Shown in pieces: positions 15,001 to 50,500 of a DNA stretch of 64,000 bases; within the stretch, counting starts at the first letter, position 1; each line of letters opens with the position of its first letter. Position numbers and translations under genes: made by a program. The DNA is from Anoplopoma fimbria (taxonomy: Eukaryota > Chordata > Actinopteri > Perciformes > Anoplopomatidae). The notes beneath the pieces are model-generated. The model searched no databases and was not told where the DNA came from. It was given only the letters and a program-made list of their open reading frames with translations. The stretch covers positions 19,400,707 to 19,464,706 of the forward strand of contig NC_072465.1 in the NCBI RefSeq assembly GCF_027596085.1, read 5' to 3'.

Positions 15001-18000
15001 ACCTCTTTTATCTCCACCCCCCCCTTCTCCCAGAGCTGCAGTTCATGGTGGAGCATCACCTGTACAGGCAGCAGCAGGGAGCCGGAGACGAGTGCTCCTC
15101 AGAGAGTTGCCTGTCGGACCGACCCAGCCCCGACTCTTTTCCCGCCGGGGAGGAGCTCCCACACGATGATGAGGCCACTGCAGAGGCCTTTGAGAAACTG
15201 CGCTGCCAAATGGAGGGTATGTTTGGAGTCTGTAAGGATTTTATCTGCATGTCTACTGCATTGTATCTGGCCATACAGCAACACAAACCTTCTTTAAAAC
15301 CTACAACACAAACTTCAACACTTTATAGAATGAGACCCCACTTGTAATAGTGTACAGTTGTGTGTTTCCATAGATTATGTCTGTGTCTTTTTCCTCCTCA
15401 CAATCTAAACTGATCAGGTATGAAGTAAAGGTAGTATTGGCATTTTGGATTTAGAAAATAGAATGACTGTATTAAGAGGGTCAAAATGTGTAATGTCAAA
15501 ATATGTCAATGGCAAGAAGTGTAGAAAAATAAAGAAAGGACAGATGGTTCCACGAGAAGGGAGCAGATGGAGGGAAAAGATGAGACCTTTTTCATAACAG
15601 TCAATATTAAGGAAGGATGTAGAATTGGGAGAAAATGGGAGCGGTAAAGTAAAACAGAAAATAAGCCAGAAAGCAGTAAAATGTCTGGAAGGGGTGTACG
15701 TTAAATTAATTATAGGCTTTGGGAGTTAGAGGGGAATTAAAAGAAGTGAAACAAAAACATATGGGGTGAACACTTTTGCTCACAATTCAACACATTCTCC
15801 CCTTTTTTATATGCATAAAATCTTAGTGTAAATATGGCAATACCAGTGTTATGTGCACATGTGAGTGCCATTATTTCACATGTTTTGTATGGATTAAGCA
15901 AATGAGATGTAACATTATTATAATGATCCTCAGGGGAGCTGGTTGGTGGATTCTGTTTTCTTTAGACTGAGCCAGGCTACATGTTTGCCCCTGTATCCAG
16001 TCTTTATGCTAAGCTAAGCTAACCGGCCGCAGGCTCTAGCCACATATTAAGTGTACAGACACGAGAGTGGTATCGACCTTCTCATCTAACTCTCTGCAAG
16101 AAATTGAACAATTAATTTAATGAAAACTGTTACATGGTTCAAAGTGTCACCTTGGCAGTCTCCTCTCAGTGCCAAAGACCTTAACAGCTGATGAGAAAAA
16201 ACAAGGAATCAGCTTTTCTGCTCTGGCCACATAATTCACTTTAATGGCAGGTGAGTACATGTTTACAGACAACAGCACATACTATACACACACTCAGTAA
16301 TAACCCAGCACTAATGCATCATGAGGGCTGCTTTTCTGAGGTGCCAAAATGCAATTTTGCCGGCAAAAGCTGCAGCCTGAGGCATTTTGTTTTCGGGTTG
16401 TCTGTCCACCTGGTACATTCTCGTCAACGAGCAATTTCTCAGGAACACCTTGAGCAAAATTATTACATTTGGCACAAACGTCCACCTAGATTCAAGGATA
16501 AACTGATAGGATTTTAGGGGTCAAAGGTCACGGTTATTTCACGTCTGTCCCATTTGTGTGAACACGATATTCTATTCTAGTTGATAATATTATCTGTTTT
16601 CCTTTTAATTCACTGGGACACGACAACAAAAAACATACTCCAATGCAATGAAATTACCGATTTTTATGGATCACTCACATGTTATGAAGGAGCTGCTAAT
16701 TAAGTTCTCAGAACAGATGAAAGGAACAAAGGGGAAGCTGGGGGAAACAAATCAATGACCATTAACACTAGTCCAGTTCAATTTAACATCAGCCTTTTGA
16801 ATTCACGCAGCGTGACTAGAAAACATGCAGCTGTAAATGTCAGGTGACATTGATTATTGAGACAAGGTGGTGAAGTTCTGTACTCTAACATTATTTAACA
16901 GAGAATATAGGAATAGAGTATTTTTACCCACACTGCTGTGTGATGGAGAGTGTATTGTTTCTTTTCTAATTCACCTTCATCTCAACCTCCATTTGTCTCT
17001 CTGCCCCCTGCAGAGTTCTCCAGAGAGAGTCTATTAGAAGCTGCTGGAGGACTGGAGAAGGAGGATTGTTCCAGCGTTGCCAACGTAGCAGATCCCTCAT
17101 CGCAACAAAACAACGCACAACCAGGTAGAGTCAAAGGAGCCGTGTTTACCCAGAAACCCTTTCCCTCAGGGGACTCTTCATCACCAGTTCACCAGGCAGG
17201 GTTTAGTTAGATATGCTAACAGTTCAACAGGCTTGGCTCTGTGTCATGTAATCATGGCTTGTCAACAAACATCTGTGGAGTGGCTTTGATCCACACTTCA
17301 CAGACTGCTCCTGTGGCTGAAATACCCTGAGAGGCAGCTCATATGGAAGGGGAAAATGTGTTTGTGGGGCTGAATGGAGACTGTGGGTGTTCTGTCATTA
17401 CTGTAGCTTTATTTGTTTGTTTGTTTCTAAATTTCTCTTTTTATCTATTTAGACATATCAATCAAGAAAATGTAGTTCGTTACAACAAACACTTTATGTA
17501 AAGCCAATTAAAGTGTGTATATATAAAACACAGGCGTAATAGTTCATCATGACTTATGATGTCTTAATGTGTGTTCAGAGAGAACATAAAAGTCATCAGA
17601 AAGACAATTTTGAATGCACAAATGAAAGACACGTCCAACTGAGTTAAAAATGTCCCAAGATAATTTGTGAGGGAAGACGCTCCACTCTGTTACACCACTG
17701 TAGAATCGTTTATGGAGTGTTTTTTATGGTTCAAGCACTCCAACAGAGTGAGATGTATTCTCTCTTAATGATTGTGTCACATATATTGGATATTTATTTG
17801 GACCTTTGTTTCTATGTAGTCAAACACAGAGCAACAGAAAATGGACTCTTTCCATATGGAGAAACAACCATCCCTATGGAATAGTAGTGTTCCCAATTAT
17901 TTATTTGCAAGCTCCTGTGTCAGCCTCTTCCCTTTCTCTTATTGTGCGTCAGTATTTTATGTTTATATTTTTCAGACAGTGCGAGTCAGCCAACAGAGGA

Positions 18001-18037
18001 GAAGACAAAGAAATGCAGCCTGGAGAAAGAGAAATAG
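6981..18037 (+). CDS. ppp1r1a: Protein phosphatase 1 regulatory inhibitor subunit 1A (inhibitor-1), 5'-incomplete
   Basis: Coding exons are 6981-7041, 12644-12681, 12851-12914, 15034-15216, 17014-17124 and 17976-18037 (stop TAG 18035-18037). All junctions are AG/GT and all phases agree, giving 172 residues. The order of segments matches mammalian inhibitor-1: IRRRRPTPATL (PKA site), EIDEDRLPN, NSPRQRRK, TPTMKELQFMVEHHL, then an acidic Ser-rich tail. The TPTMKELQ..VEHHL block separates it from PPP1R1C and PPP1R1B. In the family, PKA phosphorylation of the Thr in RRRRPTP turns the protein into a cytosolic PP1 inhibitor, linking cAMP to phosphatase control. The human protein is 171 residues. With the missing N-terminus (about 28 residues in human, including KIQF) this one would be about 200, the extra length lying in the poorly conserved C-terminus. 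No KIQF-like coding match was found between 1 and 6980. The gene runs convergently towards pde1b. Confidence 0.9.
9005..9083. repeat. (GT)n microsatellite
   Basis: About 39 uninterrupted TG/GT units. The Cys-Val and His-Thr repeats in open frames on both strands here are artefacts of this tract. Confidence 0.98.
9865..10090. mobile_element. Tc1/mariner-type MITE with 39-bp terminal inverted repeats
   Basis: The left end reads CAGCACCAGTCAAAAGTTTG and the right end is the reverse complement of CAGTACCAGTCAAAAGTTTG. The inverted match continues for 39 bases with one mismatch. TA dinucleotides flank both ends (9863-9864 and 10091-10092), the duplication expected of Tc1/mariner. At 226 bp it has no room for a transposase, so it is an internally deleted, non-autonomous copy. 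The outer sequence matches the long inverted repeats of fish Tc1 elements as I recall them. Confidence 0.92.
12851..12914 (+). CDS. ppp1r1a: ppp1r1a exon with proline-directed phosphorylation sites
   Basis: The exon encodes AALLNSPRQRRKGPKGTPTMK. The SPRQRRK serine matches human Ser67, a Cdk5/MAPK-type site, and the TPT threonine matches Thr75, a PKC site. It ends in phase 1 at G|GTAGAG, and the next exon at 15034 supplies the rest of the Glu codon in TMKELQ. Confidence 0.9.
15935..16110 (-). repeat. Dispersed teleost repeat, - orientation
   Basis: It contains 'tccagtctttatgctaagct' followed by 'aagctaaccgg' and 'ctcatctaactctctgcaag'. These motifs belong to a short repeat very common in percomorph introns. 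A fragment in the opposite orientation occurs near 23010-23090. It lies in the ppp1r1a intron between 15216 and 17014. Confidence 0.6.
16370..16575 (+). repeat. Dispersed teleost repeat copy 1 ('ctcaggaacaccttgagcaa' family)
   Basis: It aligns by eye with 46165-46395. Both share a 'gttgtc(t/c)gtc' start, 'tctcaggaac(a/g)cctt', 'tttggcacaaa(c/t)gtcca', and 'gtcaaaggtcac'. Two copies in one window at clearly different divergence show it is dispersed rather than a gene fragment. Confidence 0.7.
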
Positions 18038-18491
18038 AGCGGTCTTCTGAAACACACAGTCTGCTCAGCCAGCCCAACACAATGACAGAAGATTGTGTCT
18101 GCAAAACCACTTTTTAGATACATCAGGGCATCTACAGTATGTTCTTTTACAGTCAGGCCTTAGTTACCACCCCGAGAACAAGAACAAAGGTTTCTACACT
18201 TATTTTGTGTCAAAAAATCCTGTGAGAATTATTTAATCATTATGAAATGCCAAGCTAAAACCAGCTTACTGTTCGTATAAACCAGACTCGGAGTTACCAT
18301 CTAGTTAATGGGAATGAGAGAAAGTCTTTTCCTGTCTCAGTCACACAATCATTATCATAAACTACCACCACTTAGGCTACATGCCCAATGTCCCCTTTAA
18401 TGTTAGAACCAATATTCTATCTACAATCCTTTTGGATAGTTTTTATCATTAATTTGCCATGACGCCTTCAATTATTGTTCCATCTCAAAGC

Positions 18492-18497
18492 AATAAA
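18492..18497 (+). terminator. Candidate proximal poly(A) signal of ppp1r1a
   Basis: AATAAA about 455 bases after the stop codon. It is not followed by a strong GU-rich element, so its use is uncertain. Confidence 0.35.
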
Positions 18498-18719
18498 AAT
18501 GTATTTGTACCTCGTAAATAACTGGGACCGAAACCATCACTTTTAAATTCAAATCATTTTCATGAGTTTGATTCTAAATCTTAAATGAGTGAGTAGCACA
18601 TCTGGGTTAATTGACAGTTTAAAGTAAAACTATATTATCGTTTGTTTGGACAGCTGGATTGGACAGCTACAAATTCATTCTTAAAGTACAACTCAAAATA
18701 TTATGTTTTGTTGTTTGTT

Positions 18720-19085
18720 TGCTACAACATGAAGAGCTGAAACAATTAGTCATTAGTTGATTTACAGCAATTGTATGGGAAACTATTTAAATATTCCATA
18801 AATCGTTTTGATATTTTTTTCTTCAGAATAATTCCATAATTCTCTGGTTCCAGCATTGCCAGTTTGCGTATTTGCTGGTTTCCTTAGTAATCTACTATTA
18901 TAAATTAAATATTTTGGGGTTTTGGACTCTTGGTTGGACAAAACATCTTTAACTCTGGGAATCTCTGAGGGACATTTTTACCTGTTTTCTGAAATCTTAT
19001 AGACAAAGCGATTCATTCATTTATCTGGAAAATAATCAGCAGATTCTTGAAGGAAAAAATCGCTAGTTGTAGCCCTAACAACATT
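18720..19085. repeat. Degenerate dispersed teleost repeat
   Basis: It contains 'agctgaaacaattagtcatt', 'tggttccagcattgccag', 'ggttggacaaaacatcttt' and a closing 'gctagttgtagccctaac'. This is a worn copy of a repeat whose ends read 'ctgcaactaatgattat'-like in other fish. If the distal poly(A) site is used, it lies inside the ppp1r1a 3' UTR. Confidence 0.6.
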
Positions 19086-20426
19086 GCATATCTGCTCAGC
19101 AAATCACTTGTCTTGTGTTCAACTTTGAGAAATATAACAGAAACCAAAAGGGAGAACTTTTATTAATTTATTGCAATACTGCTCTGCTATTCGTTGATGT
19201 AGATTGGGGACCTGGTTTCCATACAGCCAACCAAATCGCTTAATTTTAAATATTTGCTTAAAGCAGTAACCTCATCATTAGAACCGCAAATTTTAAAGAA
19301 CAACCCACATCAGCTTTCCTGCATAACTCATAAACGTGAACACACGTCTTGTCTTGTCTAGCTTGTTGGATGAGTGACCAAACAAACATTCAGAGGGGAA
19401 AATTGCTCCTCAAAGTCAGATTGCAGGCTTCACAGCTAATTAAACAGTACGTAAACTTTCCTGCAAATGTCCAGTTAGATGCTGATGTGGTGCTAACTCT
19501 TCCATACCACTGCTAATGACGAGCTGTCTGCTCATGACGTGGAGGATATATAAATTTGTTTACTTTGTCTCTCCAGAGGTCACCTGCTTTCCAGCAAAAC
19601 AGACCCGCCCCCAACTACTGAGAGGAATATTTCTGATATTTATTTTCCTCTTAATAATAATAATAAAAAAACACATTTAAAATAAACCAAAAATGTTGAT
19701 TACATAAAGGGATAACTAAAAGCGATTTCAGTTGGACTTCAAATAGGAAGTAATTACTGCTAATATCCCAATTAACAACAATGATATGTCTGGTTAAAGT
19801 AATACACTAATAACTAACATTTTCAAATTGCACCCTCATTTTTAACACTTGAATGCTTTTCTGGAAACTAAATGCTAGTCATTAAACACTTTCTTGCACG
19901 GCACTGAATGTACAGAGACTTTCTGTACTTTGCTTTAATTTGTAGAAGAACAAAGAGTTGAACATTTAAAATATCAAACACCGATTTTAATGGCCGGCAT
20001 TCCCTTTTCATTTTAGTTTTTTATGAAACAAGGCCATCATAAAGCTGTCAACTCACTCTTAAATGTTATTTCATCTGTTATTTGTATAACTGAAGTGGCA
20101 TTATTATGTAGATTATGTGACAATCCTTTCATGACACTCACATTAATACTTGACATGCCTGAAAGAAATAAAGCAGACTGAAACAGTAAACTAAAGCCAC
20201 ACAAGTATTGATAATAACATGACCACAATGAACAAGAAAGACAATGAAAACATTCCTGTGCAAGATTTTGTTTTCTTCTTCTGCAGTATATTTATGGACC
20301 ATGTAATGTTTGTTCTGTTTTTGAATGGTAATAGTGTACTTTACATGGATTTAATCTGGGGATTTTTGTTTCAATTTTACTTGAATTGATTGATGATTAC
20401 ATCTGTAATCTAAATTTGTTTGATAC

Positions 20427-20432
20427 AATAAA
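20427..20432 (+). terminator. Candidate distal poly(A) signal of ppp1r1a
   Basis: AATAAA followed about 15-30 bases later by the GT-rich string ttggtgattggctgttcttt, the usual layout of a cleavage site. Use of this site would give a 3' UTR of about 2.4 kb. Confidence 0.5.
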
Positions 20433-20450
20433 TTGTTTAAATTGGTGATT

Positions 20451-21540
20451 GGCTGTTCTTTTGTACTTATCTGAGAATTTTGCATCCAATCAAGTTAAAA
20501 GTATGTTTGACAGAAAGACTCAGCATGCTGTCTGCTCAAAACAAAGTATTTAATGTCCAAAGCACGTAAACAAGAACCTACTTTACTTAATATAAACAGA
20601 TATGTTGAGGAAAGTCTCCAAAAACTTCAAGTTTTACAGTAGACTTACAGTGTCTGACATCATGTGCATGTGTTTAATAGAGGTTGACTAGATCCTAAAA
20701 ATAGCCACTCTGCAAATAAATAATTCAATGTACTCTGAGCCAGGAGCATTAAAACCCATATTTTTCATACACAAGACTGTTTGTTGGATTTTGAGTACAT
20801 TGGTAATTTAAGCTACATGTAACATCTCTTCACACACTTACAAGTGCATGTGTGAGATTGATCACTTCTATTGTAATTTTCTTCTACAAAATCATGTTCA
20901 TTTGGATATGCTGCAGGATTTCCTGAGAGTAGAAGACCAAAAGCTGCCATTGTTGCAGTGTACGTTATGCCTCTGTGGCGATGCTGCGTTTTCATTAGGA
21001 ACCACCGTATGAGCACAAGCATGCGTGCTGGGTTGGACCATATTCAAGGCACAGAGGAGCCCGGATAACATGCACACACAGAGGGAAAGTGAATTTATTC
21101 TCTGCTTAGGATGATGCTCTTCTCTCCGCTATAACAAATAGTTGTTTAGAGCTATAGCAATGCTCTAAATTTCACATTTAGCACCTTTATTAGATCCAAA
21201 CATGGTCACAATGTATGTGCTACAAAAAATCTCTTACAGTCAAACAATTTTTGTTTGAATTCTTGCAATTTGTTAAAAAAGAACAAACATATAAGAAAAC
21301 ATAGAGGATACCACGTGAGTGGTCCTTTTATCTCAAAATGTGCACTAGGTTTTGTGCAGAAAACAATCTACTTGTATCTTAGAGTCATGGGTTTGCTGAA
21401 TAAGCCACTGAATCTATTTTAAATCATTTTACAGATGTGGAACTGAATAAAATGATAAGATTAGGGTCTTAGACCTTGCAGTTAAAGCAGTTAAAATGTT
21501 TTAATTAAAAAACAGTAAGCCACAATATCCTCCCATAAAA
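20451..21540. other. Convergent intergenic gap between ppp1r1a and pde1b
   Basis: The two genes end towards each other here. No exon, RNA gene or recognised repeat was seen. Confidence 0.55.
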
Positions 21541-21546
21541 AGGCCA

Positions 21547-21552
21547 TTTATT
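21547..21552 (-). terminator. Candidate poly(A) signal of pde1b
   Basis: AATAAA on the - strand (tttatt on +) about 390 bases past the pde1b stop. An A/T-rich 3' UTR, including a run of about 15 T in the transcript sense near 21900, separates them. Confidence 0.4.
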
Positions 21553-21938
21553 GTATTTAATGTTTTATACAATAAATGATTGGTGTACAGGTAAAACTAT
21601 TAAAATTAAAATGTTCCTTACAAGTGTTTACGTGGCAAATTAAATTAATATCATGCACGATACATTATTACATGGCCAGCATGTACACTTTGCATTTAAA
21701 TTATCAGAGTATACTACCCTTAAAATAAGACATGAGGACACTTCTGTGAATTTACTTCATCTTACCTTGGGAAGATGAAGTTAGGCTAAAAACCACCCTC
21801 CCTCATAACTCCCACAATCACACTATAAATAGGCATTGGGGTTTTGTTACAAACAGTGACTCAGCATTAACCTCAGTTGACCTTTGAAGATGTTCTATTT
21901 AAAAAAAAAAAAAAAGCTCATACTAAATGAAGTTCTGT

Positions 21939-45767
<23,829 letters not shown>

Positions 45768-46930
45768 AACCGCTTATATTTAAACTGGTCAAAAGTACTG
45801 GGATGGTTCTAAACTTGAGTACAGAGCAAGTAAAATAATGCAGTCATAATGCAGAAGAGATGATTCATATAACCACAATAAACAAATACAAAATTGATGA
45901 ATGTGTTGAGTTAAGAGGAACGCTGGTTGGCTGACTGTGCTTGTTTAAAATACCATATTCAAAATAACAGAAATTCAACAATGCTATTTTCTATGGTTAG
46001 TTAACTTTCAGACGTTTACTAAATTAAATTGATATTCCAACATGATGGTCACCATGAAATGGCTATTTGTAATGTTACTCAAGCTAACTTAATATAGATT
46101 ATGTCTGAAGACATTACTCACATTCTTTTTTTGAAAAAATGTCTTATGTTCTCTGTCTTCTGTAGTTTGGGGGGTTGTCCGTCTGTCCATGGGGTCTATT
46201 TCGCTAACTCGATATCTCAGGAACGCCTTAAGCAAATTTTTTCAAATTTGGCACAAATGTCCAATTGGACACAAGGGCAAACTGATTTGATTTAGATGGT
46301 CAAAGGTCACTGTGACCTCAGAAAATACATTTTTGGCCATAACTTGAGAAATCATATGCTAATTATGTCAATTTCACACAATTGTGTAATAGAATAAAAT
46401 CATGAAGCCATGACATTTTGGACGGACCTGGATGCAAACTGCAACATGATTGGTTGTCGGAGGCATACAACCACAAGGCGATAATTGTAGTCTGTTTTTA
46501 AAATCGTAGTTTTGAGACTTGACAAGTGGAGGGGTCTGACACTCCATGCTGAAAAAGTTGGGGGTACATTTCCCTGTTTGCACACACACACTTAAGATGC
46601 ATACAAACAGATTTGAACATCCGGATGTTCAATAGGGCAACAAAATGGATATATCTTCAGAATAGGGTGAGAAGGGAAAAGATAGAAGAAACAGGAAGAA
46701 AAGAGTAAATGGGCTGGTTGCGAAATAAAATCCCTAAAGTGGAGTCTAAAATTAGCAACAAGCACTTTTGGTTCTGCAAAAACTCGGAGTGCATCATATG
46801 TACATGAAAAATGACTCTCAACCAAAAAGGAAGGACTGGAGGATATTGGGGGTGGAGGACGGACTTGAAATAGACGAAGCCCACTTGTTGTTTATAGACC
46901 AGAAAGAAAACAAATAGTATATTATTATCA
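45768..46930. other. Flank between pde1b 5' end and nckap1l 3' end
   Basis: The two - strand genes lie head to tail about 1.6 kb apart (stop to start codon). A dispersed repeat fills 46165-46395. No promoter could be assigned with confidence. A possible acceptor (gaccag) about 20 bases upstream of the 45767 ATG means the pde1b start site may lie further out. Confidence 0.45.
46165..46395 (+). repeat. Dispersed teleost repeat copy 2 ('ctcaggaacgccttaagcaa' family)
   Basis: It is less worn than the copy at 16370-16575 and extends further: 'gtcaaaggtcactgtgacct', then 'tttttggccataacttgag' and 'tatgctaattatgtcaattt'. Confidence 0.75.
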
Positions 46931-46932
46931 TT

Positions 46933-46938
46933 TTTATT
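46933..46938 (-). terminator. Candidate poly(A) signal of nckap1l
   Basis: AATAAA on the - strand about 450 bases after the stop at 47390. Other A/T-rich variants lie nearby, so the exact site is uncertain. Confidence 0.3.
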
Positions 46939-47389
46939 TGTGTGAAATGTGTAAGCACATTTTTTATACATCCCCTATTAATACAATGGTCTATATGTCT
47001 ATATGTGGTTTCAATCTTATTTTTTTTTTTCATTATTTCATGGTACTGATGTGAAAAATATAAGAGTGACATTACAGAATATACACAATTTGCATTTTAA
47101 TTATTCAAGCTGATATTAGTAATACTACAGCAGTCAGTCATGAATCTACACTATAATACTGACAGATTTTGTAAAATGAGGGAGAATCTTTTGTCTTTTG
47201 TCATGTTGGTACATAAGGAACACTGACTTGCAGGATGCTTCATCAACAAATATCTAAGGTCATGGTTAACCAGGTGGGAACATACAGGCCTGTACAAATA
47301 AGAGACTTAACGATAATGAAAACAAAACATGCATGCACATTAAAATAGTATGTTGGATAAATAAATGTTACATTAGAAGTATTTAGTCT

Positions 47390-47506
47390 TCAGCCCAGAG
47401 TGACGATGAAGGTCCTGTACACCTCTCTGTAGGCGTTTCGGAGCAGAACATATGGGAAGCTGCGCTCCAGCATGTCTTGGCTCAAGAATGGAGACTCCTG
47501 CACAAT
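47390..47506 (-). CDS. nckap1l: Last nckap1l coding exon
   Basis: It encodes [20 protein letters not shown], then [18 protein letters not shown] and a TGA stop. The QESPFL..DMLE and [13 protein letters not shown] blocks are the conserved end of the family. The last eight or so residues are lineage-specific, as in other members. Confidence 0.94.
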   Translation of the reverse strand: MVQESPFLSQDMLERSFPYVLLRNAYREVYRTFIVTLG

Positions 47507-50500
47507 CTGAGTTAATCAGGGTTCAAAGTGTTAAATCTTGAGTTACTCCATATTTTATTATTGTTAAAAAATCCCATTAAAAAAAACAAAATCTGTGTGC
47601 TCCGAGCCCATTCACTTCTACCGAAGATGTAAATCTTTAAGTCAGCAATATATAGTTTATTTTAAGTAATTTAATAGTCCCCAGTTTTTGATGACTATCA
47701 CTCAGAGGAAAACACAGACAATCAATTATCAATTAATTGCTACTATTTCCATTAATCATTAATTTATAAATTGCTTTAAAGATAAAGAATGAAGCTATTA
47801 TTAAAGACACTGCAGGTGTGATGGCTTATTGTACAGAGAAAAAACTCAGTTAATGTAGGGTCATAGGTTTTCCCATTAGTCAATTTATAAACCCACTTTA
47901 GTCCTATTGTACATTTGAAAATACATGATTAGTATTCTACTGGGAAGCCTACCATGTGTAGAAGCAGGTAGATGGACTCTCGGTTTTTGCTCTCCATTTT
48001 TTCCACGTTTTGCCCCAACTGAAGCAAAGTGGACGAGGCCAGCTGTTGAATAACAAAAAGTTAAAAAGGAGGCAGATCAAACAACTGGAAAGTTTTTACG
48101 CTGTTGGACTCGACCTCAACCTCGGCTGGGGCAAAGGTTGGCAGTGTCTTGAGAAAGCTTTTAAACTGAAATACTGTCAGAATATTGGTGTGATGTGCCC
48201 AATAAACCATTTATCCTTCGCTATATGTCTGTCACATTTATGTATTTTCTAAGATTATTTACAGCATGACATGATCATATGCCTTTTCTGTAAAACATTT
48301 TATTAAGCCAGTTCTTCTCGACCTTAATACAAATGTATGTCTACTTAAGAACACTTATTACAGGCTGCGGGTCTATCACTTTTCGATTAACGTAATTGTC
48401 ATCCCTAAGGCTTCTTTTAGAGGCCTGAAGCCACTTGGAAATATAATAGCAGAAGAACACTTAAGAGAACACTTAATTTGAAAAGTACAAATGTATAAAG
48501 AAAAACTAAATGTTTGCCACTCACCAGGAGAAACTCTTTGAGGTGCTGCTCTATGTTCTTGTTCTGAACCGTGAACATGGCAGCAGCCAGCTGGTTTATG
48601 GCTGTAGCTAAACAGTGGATGTTGTTGTTGTGGCCTGAGGAAATAAAAAAAAAAAACATAATTCAGCACTGACAAATAGAAAGAACAGATTAGCGTGTCA
48701 TGTAACCTTGGCCACAGAGAAGATGTTTTCATGGCCGGACAATTAAAGAAATTAACTCGATGATCCGTAACACTTAAGAGGAAGTACACTGAGCGTACTT
48801 CCTCTGGCTCACAGGGTAAATCTATTTCAAACATGCCAATGGAAAATACAGACAAAGAAAATAATCTGAGACAAACGCCACCCTGTGCTTTGATAGAAAT
48901 CTCGGCTATTTGCTGCTCTTAATGTTGCTGTCCAGGCTCTGAGCCAAGCGCTTAGGGTAAGCAGGGCCACATGCCAAGAGTAACTGTATTGATGCACGTC
49001 AGCTGAACTTATCTGTAAACAAAAGTCTCTCAACAGAAACGTGTTTCTCATTAACCAACATAGTTGCTGAGGACCACGTCAGTCGGACTGGAAAGTATGA
49101 TGCACAAAGATGCTATTAGGCCTAATGTTTGAGGGTGGAGCGCCTTTTTATACTCTATCAGCGCTGGTAAGTAATGACTGGAAGTAGTACCAATAAGTAT
49201 TTGGTTGGGATCTGGCAAGCAGTTTGTAGCAGCTAAAAATGAATGAATCGATATGCACCTCCATGCTCTCGGCTAAAGACAGAGTTGGGGTCCAGGGCCA
49301 GTGTAGGCAGAGACACGCCGATGTAGACCAGCAGCAAACAGGACAGCTTGTACTCCTCATCAACTGACGTGTTATCTGCAGGTTTTCATTGAAAACATAA
49401 AAAAAATGAAAGAACACTCTTTATTACAGATGACTAAGCCATTAGATCAAGCTGTCTACAGAAGTGGCAGTAATAGTTTAAAGTGTTACCTGTCTGCATA
49501 TTGGCGATAGCTGCGACAAGGGCAGGATCAATATTGCACTTCAACCCTGCAGCTGAAGCCAGCTCAAAAATGCTCAGAGTCACCTGTAAGGTCATAAAGC
49601 AGTAATTGTAATGACAAAGGCACCCACTGCTGATATAGTGTCATTGTGTCATTTAACTCTATGCTGCTGTAAGCCTGCAAATTTCCCCGCTGCGGGACTA
49701 ATAAAGGATTATCTTATCTTATCTTATCTTATCTTATTGCATACACAGTATGTCAGTTTTGTGGCTGCTACAGAAGAAAAAAAAGTATGGCTGATTTTTT
49801 GTGGGGGTTATCAGCAACAAAATGATACAAAATTATGAAGTTTAAATGGTGCATTCATTTAGAATTGCATTTTCTGCAGAACCTTTAAACTGCCTATTTT
49901 AGCTGCACAGGGTTTTGATCTTGCCCTATTTCTGGTTGCATGCATGGTTGGCCTGTCTGGGCAGAATGTTTCCACTGATGTGGTTTTGACTGCAGAGCTG
50001 CAGCGCCGATCAGAGTCTCTCTCACGGAGGCGAGAGGGGGCTGCTGACGTCTTTGGGGTTATCCTGGCCGCGGCTGTGGCATGGCTGTCATGCCTCAATC
50101 AGAGGCCAGACGTAAGTAAGGGAGGGGGAGTTCATGAGTCACAGTCACACAGATAGCTCCAGAGGGAGATAAGGAATTTAATTTGGTTAGAGTGAGAGTA
50201 TATTCTGCATTCTTAACCCCTGATGGAAATCAGTCAATCCTCCAAAGTCTGAAATGTAGATATGTTTGGATGAATGTAAATACAATAATATGCCTTCAAC
50301 ATAAATTCTCCCACAATAAGTTGGCCCTGTGAAAACAAACTGTTAAAATACTGTTGATAAGATGTGATGGGATGATTCATGCAAAGTTAACTCTGTGGTG
50401 TCTCAACATATGGATGCTGTTTTTACAGTGTAGCTGTCATTGAGTGGTATACAAAGTGTGTTTTACCTTGATGTCAGTTTCAGGAGAGATGAGGTCTCTC

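Larger units (their letters stand above)
18038..20450 (+). other. ppp1r1a: ppp1r1a 3' UTR (inferred extent)
   Basis: The stretch from the stop codon to the last plausible poly(A) signal contains no supported coding exon. A degenerate repeat occupies 18720-19085. The true end could be much nearer, at the signal at 18492. Confidence 0.45.

Noticed and set aside
14706..15347. A 213-codon open frame on the + strand
   Set aside because: Only 15034-15216 is a real ppp1r1a exon. The upstream part is a pyrimidine-rich intron and the downstream part reads past the donor at 15217.
48376..48855. A 159-codon - strand frame
   Set aside because: Only 48634-48525 within it is an nckap1l exon, in the reading [15 protein letters not shown]. 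The rest is intron.
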